Assembly: GCF_019795105.1 (NCBI RefSeq)
Contig: NZ_JAIMFO010000005.1
Coordinates: forward strand, 124,001-188,000
Direction of reading: 5' to 3'
Source of the DNA: Collinsella ureilytica
Lineage (GTDB): Bacteria > Actinomycetota > Coriobacteriia > Coriobacteriales > Coriobacteriaceae
DNA: 64,000 nucleotides
Part shown: piece after piece, positions 1 to 7,194 of the stretch
Layout: every line of letters starts with the position of its first letter
How positions within the stretch are numbered: the stretch's first letter is position 1
Position numbers and translations under genes: made by a program
The notes under the pieces: generated by a model
Seen by the model: only the letters and a program-made list of their open reading frames with translations
Told to the model about the DNA's origin: nothing
Databases searched by the model: none

Positions 1-80
1 CTCTACGCGAATATCCCAGGGTTTGGGTTTTGAAAGATTCCTACGATCATCACGATAAAATTGCATCGCAAATCTTTTAC

Positions 81-169
81 AGCACAAAACAGTATATAAC
101 CTATCTACCTGGTAAAACGTAGTCACATTCTGTGACATTCCCTGTATGGGAACCAGCTAGCTTTTTTGC
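81..169. repeat. Long hairpin repeat, copy 1
   Basis: About 89 bp that recur in diverged form at 1632-1719. Both copies share the start AGCACAA, a central CTGGT(A/G)AAAC block, and the end GGGAACCAGCTAGC followed by T5-6. The outer arms (CTACCTGGT and ACCAGCTAG) can pair, and this copy also holds an inner stem GTCACA-TTC-TGTGAC at 121-135. A long stem followed by a T run suggests a terminator-like or structured RNA element. The two copies flank the ADP-ribosylglycohydrolase gene. I do not recognise the family. Confidence 0.5.
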
Positions 170-287
170 TTAACCACACGAACCATGATCGTTTTTCGCG
201 CTATAAGACAGCGAAAGTGTCCACCCCCCCCCTGTTCAATAACCCGACGGGTATCGCCATGATCCAGCCATTAACATGCTGTCCAAA

Positions 288-1385
288 TCACTTTGACAAC
301 TTGCCACAGTTGAGCTGCACAGGTGCTTCTTGGCCGAAAATACATCTATTGATGACCTCTTTGCCTCGTAGCTGCTCGATCCAGCTCTTGCAGATCGAGT
401 CGTAGCCGTACATGGCTCCTGCCAATGCACCAGCAACGCAAGCGGTGGTATCCGTGTCGTCACCGAGATTCACGGCAGCAAGCACGCACTCTTCGTAACT
501 GTCCGTGTTCCATGCGCACCAGAGCGCCGCCCCGAGCGTGTCGAGCACATATCCGGTGGAACGTACGCGCTCGCGCGGCCAAGCCACAATGTCGGCCAAA
601 AAGCGGAAGCGAGCGTCGTCGGGCAGATGATCTTCTATGACCTGAACAATCCCGTCGGCACCATTTTCTAGCGCATTGCGAAGCACGTGAACGAACAGGA
701 CGCAAGCCTCCTTGGATATGGGATGCGCATGGGTTATTGCCGACACAGCTCTTATCTCATCGTCGGTGGCATCCGTGCAGGCAAGAGGCGCGATTCTCAT
801 GAGCGATCCGTTGCCGTTTGAGTACTCATGAACCATCCCATGCCCCTCAGACAGAGCCGTGGCTGTGGCATTGCCGACATCGAACACCTTCCCATCGGCC
901 GTATATGCACCCTCATAGAGCCATCTCCGGAACCGCTCCCTCATGTCTTCAACGTCTATGCGACCGCGCTCCCTTATACTGTCTTGCGTTGCAAGCAGCA
1001 TCGAGGTGTCATCTGAGAACGTACCCTCCGGCATCTGGTGCACTCCTCCGCTTGCCATCCCCTTGCATGTGAAGGAATCTCGACCTTGGAACTCATAGGG
1101 AACCCCGAGAGCGTCGCCGACTGCCGCACCGTAGATGATTCCCTTCAGCCTGCGCCTTTCCACAATCTCGACGAGATCTTCGGCAACTGTGTGCTTCTCG
1201 AACCTGTGCAGGCAATCGTTGCACTCATACTTCGGGTCGTCGAAGTCCACGCAGCGGCCGCCAGGCACAGCCTTACCCTCGGACAGCTTCTTCTGAAGCT
1301 CGTCAGTGAATGAGGGCAATCCCCAAAGGATCTCTGCGATGTTGCGACTGCCGCAACTTGGGTGCTTGATGACATGCTCTTCCAT
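288..1385 (-). CDS. ADP-ribosylglycohydrolase family protein with N-terminal zinc-ribbon-like domain
   Basis: 365 residues. The C-terminal two thirds match the DraG/ARH fold: KGIIYGAAVGDALGVPYEF near residue 85, TFSDDTSM near 120 and GDDTDTTACVAGALAGA near 315, which are the aspartate-rich loops that bind the two metals. Such enzymes remove ADP-ribose from arginine or other targets, or cleave related ribosides. The first 70 residues hold a PSCGS motif and a CNDC motif, as in a small zinc ribbon common on bacterial members; the first expected cysteine appears to be His. ATG at 1385 is preceded by GAGGT. It stands alone between two hairpin repeats. Substrate not predictable. Confidence 0.85.
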   Translation of the reverse strand: MEEHVIKHPSCGSRNIAEILWGLPSFTDELQKKLSEGKAVPGGRCVDFDDPKYECNDCLHRFEKHTVAEDLVEIVERRRLKGIIYGAAVGDALGVPYEFQGRDSFTCKGMASGGVHQMPEGTFSDDTSMLLATQDSIRERGRIDVEDMRERFRRWLYEGAYTADGKVFDVGNATATALSEGHGMVHEYSNGNGSLMRIAPLACTDATDDEIRAVSAITHAHPISKEACVLFVHVLRNALENGADGIVQVIEDHLPDDARFRFLADIVAWPRERVRSTGYVLDTLGAALWCAWNTDSYEECVLAAVNLGDDTDTTACVAGALAGAMYGYDSICKSWIEQLRGKEVINRCIFGQEAPVQLNCGKLSK

Positions 1386-1476
1386 TTACAAACCTCGCTT
1401 TGTCTACTTGTCCTTATCCCTAATCATCCTAAGACGGATACCTTTGCTTGAACTTGTCGAGAACCTCTATCATCGA

Positions 1477-1578
1477 TTAGGTCTTATCGTCTTTAGAAAG
1501 GGCTTCCAGAAGCTCCTTGGAGGATACGCCGAGCTTGCCTGCTATGATCTCGGCATGCTCATGGAATGCCCCATACAT
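1477..1578 (-). pseudogene. Possible 33-codon gene fragment
   Basis: A short frame just upstream of the glycohydrolase reads MYGAFHEHAEIIAGKLG and ends SKDDKT. The frame stays open about 14 codons upstream of the first ATG and then meets a stop. It resembles the helical C-terminus of some larger protein and no function can be given. It may be a remnant or chance. Confidence 0.2.
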
Positions 1579-1631
1579 GCATATCCGTAGAAGTGTGAAG
1601 GCAGGAGATGTGGGCCATCATTTTTTTAGAG

Positions 1632-1719
1632 AGCACAAGCCATATATGACCCTGTCTAGCTGGTGAAACATTGCTTTTTTCAGTGCCATTTTTTGTGTGG
1701 GAACCAGCTAGCTTTTTGG
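1632..1719. repeat. Long hairpin repeat, copy 2
   Basis: Second copy of the repeat at 81-169. Here the outer arms are perfect: CTAGCTGGT near 1655 pairs with ACCAGCTAG near 1703-1711, followed by TTTTTGG. The loop holds two T-rich stretches. Conservation of the arms with a variable loop points to selection on the fold rather than the sequence. Confidence 0.5.
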
Positions 1720-1868
1720 TCTCTTCCGTTCGATTCTTTTCGTAATCCCCCTCGATTGACCGCCCCAGTGCTAGCGGCCTTGTTTTCGCGAGTCAGGTGG
1801 TTGCGCTCTTCGGGAATCACGGGCTCTGGTGCGAATCAGGTATGAATAGAACTGAATTCGTACCTGGA

Positions 1869-2037
1869 TCACATGCGCTTGACCCTCGCCTCATTGAGGA
1901 CACCCTTCTTGAACTGCAATTTCAGTCTTCTAAGCATTTCTCTTGAGAGATCGATACGACGATAGCGTCTGTTATCCTCACGAACAGGATGGACGAGGAT
2001 CACCTCAAGTGGCCTGATCCCTAAAACGGTGCCTTTG
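1869..2037 (-). pseudogene. Basic C-terminal gene fragment after the AbiEii stop
   Basis: Directly after the TAA of the truncated AbiEii gene, the same frame continues open for 55 codons (GKGTVLGIRPLEVILVHP through RRIDLSREMLRR to NEARVKRM) and ends in TGA. It has no good start codon and is rich in Arg/Lys. It looks like the 3' end of another gene joined here by a deletion. The family is not recognised. Confidence 0.3.
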
Positions 2038-2039
2038 CC

Positions 2040-2402
2040 TTATGCGCTAAGAAGTGCTGGCTGAACTGCAAAGCTCACCGTCAACATGGACACTTCGCTC
2101 TCGGCGAGGAAGTCGCCGCACGGCTCCCACAGCTCGTCAGCACTGTAGCCCAAAAGCCTCCAGTCAAGTACGAGGTCGATATCCTCGGAGAAGCACTCGA
2201 TGAGTCCAAATGCTTTTGAAAGGCTTGTGCCACCTTTGAATACCATAGACTTAACAAAGCCACTTTTTTTGAAGAGGTGGTCGAGGGCGTAGCACACCCA
2301 GAAGTCTTTCTCGACGACAGCAGGTGCGAGCGCCATCCTCTGTGCAGCAGACTCGAATACCAACCTGCGTTCGTCAGTCGAAGCCCTAGCGATCCTGTCC
2401 AT
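2040..2402 (-). pseudogene. Truncated AbiEii-type nucleotidyltransferase toxin
   Basis: 120 residues from ATG at 2402. It starts like AbiEii/AbiGii toxins (nucleotidyltransferase-like): VVEKDFWVCYALDHLF, then the G-S motif FKGGTSLSKAF and the paired acidic residues SEDIDLVLDW. Intact members run to roughly 250-300 residues; here similarity stops after GYSADELWEP and the frame ends 26 codons later. It overlaps the antitoxin gene by 17 bases, as in normal abiE operons. The nucleotide-binding half is present, the C-terminal half is missing, so it is probably inactive. Confidence 0.7.
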
Positions 2403-3003
2403 ACTTCGCCTCCCATATCCTCTTCGCAACGTCGACAACCCAAGAGGTGAGCCCCGCCGACTCATCTAGGAATGTATCAATCTGCTGCTCAGTAAGGTTG
2501 CGCACAAGTATTCCGATTTCCTCGTCACCCACACTCTCTCGCCCGAGCGCCTTGAGCGCCTGCACGATGGTACAGGTGATTTGCGAACAATTAAGCAGGT
2601 CACGGTTGGCGCGGTGCTTAAGTTCGATTTCATAGAATCCGTATACGTAGTGTTTATAAGGGCCGCTACTGACGTAGACAAGCTTGGCGGGCACTTGAGT
2701 ATCGAGACCTAGCGCGTTGAGAGCTGCATCACCGGACGGCGCGACAATCCACTTATTAGCTCTGGCGACGGCACGGACAACCTCATCAGCGCTGACCGGC
2801 ACCTCAGTGCCCATGAGCGCACTTCTCTCGGACACGTAGTAAACACCACGGATAGCGCGCACGAGCCTGCCCTTGGCGTGCATGCGTCCGAGCACGTTCG
2901 CAGCATTGCGGCGGCCGGCGATATCTGAAAAGTCAGCAGCAGTGAAGGCCTTGCCGACACCGATACGCTCTATGCGCTCAGCAATAAGCTCTGCCTCCGT
3001 CAC
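2386..3003 (-). CDS. AbiEi-type antitoxin / transcriptional regulator
   Basis: About 205 residues, the cognate antitoxin of AbiEii in type IV-like toxin-antitoxin and abortive-infection systems. The N-terminal winged-helix part (KAFTAADFSDIAGRRNAAN, then KGRLVRAIRGVYYV) is followed by the larger C-terminal domain (WIVAPSGDAALNALGLDTQ). The GTG at 3003 is chosen because it follows AGGAG at good spacing and lies downstream of the promoter; the ATGs at 3048-3051 fall inside the promoter inverted repeat. Known AbiEi proteins bind inverted repeats in their own promoter, and such a repeat is visible here. Confidence 0.75.
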   Translation of the reverse strand: MTEAELIAERIERIGVGKAFTAADFSDIAGRRNAANVLGRMHAKGRLVRAIRGVYYVSERSALMGTEVPVSADEVVRAVARANKWIVAPSGDAALNALGLDTQVPAKLVYVSSGPYKHYVYGFYEIELKHRANRDLLNCSQITCTIVQALKALGRESVGDEEIGILVRNLTEQQIDTFLDESAGLTSWVVDVAKRIWEAKYGQDR

Positions 3004-3019
3004 ATCGATTCTCCTCTCG

Positions 3020-3061
3020 TTGATGAAAATAGTATATACTTTTTTCATCAATTAGCGTCAA
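3020..3061 (-). promoter_or_regulatory. abiE promoter with overlapping inverted-repeat operator
   Basis: On the minus strand a -35 TTGACG (3056-3061) and a -10 TATATA (3033-3038) are 17 bases apart. The -10 sits in the centre of a perfect 10-bp inverted repeat, TTGATGAAAA (3020-3029) and TTTTCATCAA (3042-3051). This fits negative autoregulation by AbiEi. Confidence 0.65.
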
Positions 3062-3411
3062 ATTTAATCGATTGTTTTCTGCGCCATTCTGCTCCCCTCG
3101 ATGCTTCAAGCATGAGTTATAAGGAAAGGAACTTAGGACGAACTCATCCTTTAGCTCTAGGTTTATTTCGAGTATCCGGGCGAGCAGATGTCAAAGAAGG
3201 CTGGGCGAGACATGGCAAACACAAGGACAGGATTCACCTCATGAATAACGTTTGAAGTGGGTTCGACGCATACCGTCTGAATATCTGCAATGCAGGGCGG
3301 TTCCCGGTTTTGCTACCTAATGTCAACGGCCTCACCGCTATAACTCACAAAGAGCAGGCACTTGAAAGCAGCCATTGAATGAGGTGAGCCCCCCACAACG
3401 TGAAAAAGAAC
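3062..3411. other. Intergenic stretch without recognisable gene
   Basis: I see no credible coding frame or RNA gene between the abiE promoter and the terminator at 3412. Base composition resembles the neighbouring chromosome. Confidence 0.5.
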
Positions 3412-3436
3412 AGGGGAGACTTTTTTGATCTCCCCT
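3412..3436 (-). terminator. Probable original guaA terminator, displaced by the insertions
   Basis: AGGGGAGA (3412-3419) and TCTCCCCT (3429-3436) form an 8-bp stem. On the minus strand the stem is followed by GTTCTTTTTC. It lies 16 bp beyond the outermost copy of the guaA 3' end (3452), where the terminator of guaA would stand if the two elements were removed. Confidence 0.6.
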
Positions 3437-3451
3437 GCTCAGCTCTTTTCT

Positions 3452-3464
3452 TTATTCCCACTCG
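3452..3464 (-). repeat. Attachment-site repeat, outer left copy
   Basis: TTATTCCCACTCG, identical to the last 13 bases of guaA at 19014. Read on the minus strand it still encodes E-W-E-stop. It marks the far end of the inserted DNA. Confidence 0.8.
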
Positions 3465-3604
3465 GATTCATAATTCTGCATCGTCGTAAATCATGGTTGC
3501 GTTTGGTTACATTTGGTGTTTGTAGTGGATACCGGCAGGCATAAAACCGAGTACTCAAACGATACTCATTGCGTTAGTTACTCCAGGCATTCGGACTGTT
3601 TACG

Positions 3605-5281
3605 TCAAAACGGAATATCCGAATCGATCCAGGAAGGTTCCGCTGCCTGGATCTCAGGAACCGAACCTTGCGGTGCTACTACAGCAGAGTCATTAAGAGC
3701 GGTGATCAAATTGTTCACAAATGGAGGCACTAAGCTAGACAACTCCGCAACGAAGCGTGCGATGGCTGGCTTTCCACTGATGTGATAGTTGGCTCGCGCA
3801 TCGGATTCGAAAACACCGTAATCCACGATTTCGTCTTGTGCGGTTGTTTCGAAATCCTTTGAGAAGTAGGCATAGTTGCTGCCAACTTCGAAAGAAGGGG
3901 TACCAAGATTCATAGAGTTGATTCCAAGGAGCTCGGCAAGTTCTTTGTTATTGCCTCTCGATACATCACCGTCAAACAAGCAGAAACAGTCGATTCCGAA
4001 GGCAGTGAATAGTCGATATAGGGAGGGGATATTGCCTTTTCCTCCGCACCCAACAATTTCCAAACCGGCGGCGGCCGGCGAGAAACTGGCTCTCTTGAAA
4101 TAGATTGGGAGTGTTTGCGTTTCGGTAGGACCTTCAACAAGAAGCACTTTGCTGGCAAAAAGCCCCTTCGTAATCTCTGAATTGAGTTTTGCCTGATAGA
4201 AGCGGGAGATTCCAATTTCTGATACTTTGCCGCTTGGAACGCCCATTGCTACGCACTGGTCAACCAAGTCTTGGGAAGACAATTGGACAACATCGGTAAT
4301 GCCCTGACAGTCTTTCCATACTCGCACTGCTCCCTCCAGGTGCCAGGATCTACAAAATCAGCTGAATGGGTCGATATGACGACTTGGATCCCGCTGTCGC
4401 AAAGGTCATATATGTATTCCTTGAGCCAACGCTGCGCCAAGGGGTGTAGGTGGGCCTCGGGCTCTTCGAGTACTAAAACTATTGAGTCAGAGCCGAACGT
4501 TTGCATGAATGCCTTAGCAAATGCCATGAGCAAGACCTGCTGTTCGCCAGTACCAAACTCTTCGAAAGCGCGAACGTCATTGCCCTCCTTGGCCAGTATT
4601 CTCAACGCGTTGGCATAGTTGTTTGGATCATAAGCGGAGAAGTCGACCTCGAGCTTATGTATGAATCCCTGGACAGAATCTTGAACTGTCGCGGCAAAAT
4701 GCTCCGCAAAAGAGGCGTTCCGGGATACCTTCAAACACCTCTTTGATTTGCCGAAAGGCATTATCCAGAGAGTCCTTGTCATTATCTCTTAACGCAGAAT
4801 GAACAGCATGGGAAAACTTGCTCAGCAGGGTGTATCTGCTTGAGTAGATGAGTTGATAATTGATACTTCTTTCGGCATCAACAAGATGCGCTTGAATTGC
4901 GTTCCTGTCCGCATTGGAGATGTATAGCTTCTTTTCGTGGGAGTCGCAGTATGTGTTTTCAGAGGCTTCTTTGCAATACCTTACGTAACACTCGTAATAC
5001 TCGTTACCTTTTCGGTCTCGATGATATGGGGCATCAAAATGACACCCAATCCAAGCATTGGGGTACTTTGCTTTGTCGCGCATGAAGAAGTCGCTATTTT
5101 GCATTTCGATATATGGCGCAAAACGCTCTCCAAGTATGCGAGAGATAGCGGAAATAATGTTTGATTTACCAGCATTGTTCGGTCCAAACAGAACCAGAGG
5201 CTTTCCCTCGGGAATGGTTAGATCAATGTGCTCGATAGAGCGGTACTGGTTAATTACGATTCTTGTCGCCCTCAAAACCAC
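3605..5281 (-). pseudogene. OLD-family ATP-dependent endonuclease with two compensating frameshifts
   Basis: Joined frames give about 555 residues. Part one carries the Walker A loop FGPNNAGKSN; the middle part has the ABC signature region GTGEQQVLL, Walker B VLEEPEAHLHP and the His loop STHSADF; the last part is the TOPRIM nuclease domain with LLVEGPTETQ and LFDGDVSRG. OLD proteins are defence nucleases, alone or beside a UvrD helicase (Gabija); no helicase is adjacent. The frame shifts near 4722-4724 (an extra base in GGG) and shifts back near 4335-4343, so parts one and three share a frame. GTG at 5281 follows the XRE stop by 4 bases, suggesting an XRE-OLD operon. Sequencing errors could explain both shifts. 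Confidence 0.7.
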
Positions 5282-5285
5282 ACCT

Positions 5286-5789
5286 CTACTTTCTGGTCCA
5301 AGGACTCTTGCCATCAGGGGTGTTCACCCAGTGGCCAGAATCGTAGGTCTGTTTCCAGTCCTCGTATTCCCCGCGGGTGATCTCCTTAGCATCGAGTTTC
5401 TGCTTCATCTCATTCCAGCCTCTGAGGAAGCCGCTGAAAGTGATGCCTGCGGTCATTCCGCCGGCAACGATGGCGGGTCGGCCATCAATCTCGGTGATGG
5501 TGTAACCCATGAGCTCGTCGTTTTCCAGGAGGGCGTAGAAGAACTCCATCTTAGGGCCGAACTCCGGTGTGGACAGGTACTCCGGCCTGACTCTCAATGC
5601 CTTCGCGATGTGCTCCAGGACTTCCTTCTTTGGCTTGCGGTCGCCCAGCTCGTAGCTGCGCAAGGCGCTCTCGCTGATGCCGCTAAGCTCGGCAAGCTGT
5701 TTCTGTGTAAGCTGTCTCTTCTCTCTGAGATTCTTAATCTTACGAGCGCATAGCGGCGCCAAGCCGCCCTTGTACTTTCCACCAAACAT
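5286..5789 (-). CDS. XRE-family regulator of element 1
   Basis: 167 residues from ATG 5789 (AGGA upstream). An N-terminal Cro/C1-type helix-turn-helix (KNLREKRQLTQKQLAELSGISESALRSYE region, about residues 16-50) is followed by a C-terminal region ending WKQTYDSGHW. The layout, including a late EITRGEYEDW segment, matches the XRE protein of element 2 (EITKEDYDRW). It is transcribed away from the xis-int genes and towards the OLD gene, so it probably controls the divergent promoter region at 5790-5899 and may also silence the nuclease. Confidence 0.8.
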   Translation of the reverse strand: MFGGKYKGGLAPLCARKIKNLREKRQLTQKQLAELSGISESALRSYELGDRKPKKEVLEHIAKALRVRPEYLSTPEFGPKMEFFYALLENDELMGYTITEIDGRPAIVAGGMTAGITFSGFLRGWNEMKQKLDAKEITRGEYEDWKQTYDSGHWVNTPDGKSPWTRK

Positions 5790-5899
5790 TTTTCGTCCTG
5801 ACGTAACGGATTCCACCAAGTGCATCGAAAACGCTATTCAAATGGTATCACCTCACGTATCTGTGATGTTTGGAGGCGGCTCAAGAACAGGAGACACGA
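5790..5899. promoter_or_regulatory. Divergent control region between XRE and xis genes of element 1
   Basis: 110 bp between the start codons. It holds a GATAC-GTGAGGT-GATACC arrangement (minus strand) and ATCAC/GTGAT arms around 5845-5870 that could bind the XRE protein. AGGAGA lies 5-10 bases before the xis ATG. Clear consensus promoters are not visible. Confidence 0.35.
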
Positions 5900-6094
5900 A
5901 TGAGTACACAGATGATCGGCGCGGAGGAAGTCGCTAAGGCCCTGAACACCTCCAAGGAATACGCCTACAAGGTGATCCGCAAGCTCAACGAGGAGATGGA
6001 GGAGAAAGGCATGCTGGTGGTCAAGGGTAAGGTCAGCGCTGACTACTTCGCCGGGCGGTACTTCGGCAAGGACGGTGGCAGCGATGTCCGTTAG
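5900..6094 (+). CDS. Excisionase-like helix-turn-helix protein
   Basis: 64 residues: MSTQMIGAEEVAKALNTSKEYAYKVIRKLNEEM begins with a winged-helix DNA-binding motif typical of small Xis proteins of integrative elements. It is the counterpart of the gene at 17893 in element 2 (VDEVAEELGVSVPYAYKLIR). ATG 5900 is chosen over 5870 because of the AGGAGA before it. It overlaps the start of the integrase gene, so the two are translated together. It likely bends attachment-site DNA to direct excision. Confidence 0.7.
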   Translation: MSTQMIGAEEVAKALNTSKEYAYKVIRKLNEEMEEKGMLVVKGKVSADYFAGRYFGKDGGSDVR

Positions 6095-6623
6095 CAAGGA
6101 TCCGGCTCGCGGCACCTACTACGTCCAGTGCTGGTACAAGGATTGGACGGGGAAGCGATGCAAGAAGACCAAGCGCGGCTTCAAGACCAAGAAGGCGGCC
6201 AACGAATGGGAGGCTGACTTCCTTCGCCAGATGGAGGGAACGCCGAATATGACCCTCAACGCCTTCTATGACCTCTACTGCAAGGACATGGAAAAGAAGC
6301 TGCGCAACACCACCAAACTCAACAAGGCGAACATGATCGAGTCGAAGATCCTTCCCTACCTGGGCGAGAAGAAGCTCACGGAGATCACGCCGCTGGACAT
6401 CCTCAGCTGGCAGAACGCCATCCAGGACGAGCGCACCTCCAACGGCCTCCACTACCGCGACTCGTACTTGCGCAGCATCAGCAACCAGCTCTCCGCCACG
6501 CTCAACCATGCCGTGCGCTACTACAACCTGCCATCCAACCCCATGAGCACGGTCGACAGGATGGGCAGCAAGAAGACCGAGGAGATGAAGGAGGCGAACG
6601 ATGAGCGCGAAGAACACCGATAG
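6084..6623 (+). CDS. Tyrosine integrase lacking the catalytic domain
   Basis: 179 residues against about 355 for the homologue at 16822. The arm-binding N-terminus (GTYYVQCWYKDWTGKRCKK) and the core-binding helical domain (ILPYLGEKKLTEITPLDILSWQNA; LNHAVRYYNLPSNP) align throughout, up to MGSKKTEEM opposite MGVEERREM. The protein then ends with KEANDEREEHR, without the R, HxxR and Tyr motifs. There is no frameshift or decay, and the tail codons contain AAGGAGG, the ribosome site of the next gene, whose ATG lies inside this frame. It could bind att DNA but not cut it. Start ATG 6084; GTG 6075 is possible. Confidence 0.75.
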   Translation: MSVSKDPARGTYYVQCWYKDWTGKRCKKTKRGFKTKKAANEWEADFLRQMEGTPNMTLNAFYDLYCKDMEKKLRNTTKLNKANMIESKILPYLGEKKLTEITPLDILSWQNAIQDERTSNGLHYRDSYLRSISNQLSATLNHAVRYYNLPSNPMSTVDRMGSKKTEEMKEANDEREEHR

Positions 6624-6975
6624 GCATGGCAGGCTCCGCAGCAAGACCGTCGTGTTCCGCATGTCGCCGGAGAAAGCCGAGCTGCTTCAGCGCATGGCGG
6701 ATGCCAGCGGCATGACAAAGCAGGATTACCTTATCGAACGCGCTCTCTGCCGCGAGGTAACCGTCATCCCGAACAAGCGCATGCAGCGCTACATGGAGGA
6801 GGGGTTGCTGTTCGTCTACAAAGAGCTCAGAAGGATTGAAAGCGGCGGCGACATTCCCGAGGAGCTTGCCGATCTTGCTTGCATGCTCGGGGGCATCTTC
6901 GCCGGGCTCGGTTGCGAGATCGATGAGAAGCTCCGTCAAAGCGAGGCCGGCATGATCATGGGGATGGTGAGGTAG
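6601..6975 (+). CDS. MobC-like / ribbon-helix-helix mobilization accessory protein
   Basis: 124 residues. The N-terminus KTVVFRMSPEKAELLQRMADASGMTKQDYL is like MobC and related plasmid accessory proteins that help a relaxase at oriT. It aligns with the protein at 16499 in element 2 (KTVAFRVSPEEDEQIEAAVRLSGLTKQDYI). ATG 6601 overlaps the truncated integrase by 23 bases and has AAGGAGG before it. No relaxase gene accompanies it in this element, so its partner would have to come from elsewhere. Confidence 0.65.
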   Translation: MSAKNTDRHGRLRSKTVVFRMSPEKAELLQRMADASGMTKQDYLIERALCREVTVIPNKRMQRYMEEGLLFVYKELRRIESGGDIPEELADLACMLGGIFAGLGCEIDEKLRQSEAGMIMGMVR

Positions 6976-7194
6976 ATGCAGGATGCTTTCTTCGCGAACC
7001 TCATCAATCGCCAACGCGAGCTTAGGACCCACGGCTTCGATTCCGAGCCGACCGAGGAGGAGCTTGTCGACTACGCCTTCGGGCTGGATGACAAGCTAGC
7101 GGTCCTCTGCGAGTCCTTCGGCGTGAGGCTCGTCCAGAATGCGCACGGCAGGTGGACTGTCGTCGCCAACGATGCAAAAGGCGAGAAATGGTAG
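6976..7194 (+). CDS. Small hypothetical protein between mobC-like and repA-like genes
   Basis: 72 residues (MQDAFFANLINRQRELRTHGFDS to NDAKGEKW), acidic in the middle. It starts immediately after the MobC-like stop and overlaps the next start (ATGGTAG), so it is part of the operon. Element 2 has no counterpart. Function unknown. Confidence 0.55.
   Translation: MQDAFFANLINRQRELRTHGFDSEPTEEELVDYAFGLDDKLAVLCESFGVRLVQNAHGRWTVVANDAKGEKW

Noticed and set aside
3605-5281. Gabija system
   Set aside because: The OLD/TOPRIM nuclease is there but no UvrD-like GajB gene is adjacent; the HelD-like gene is 20 kb away outside the element.
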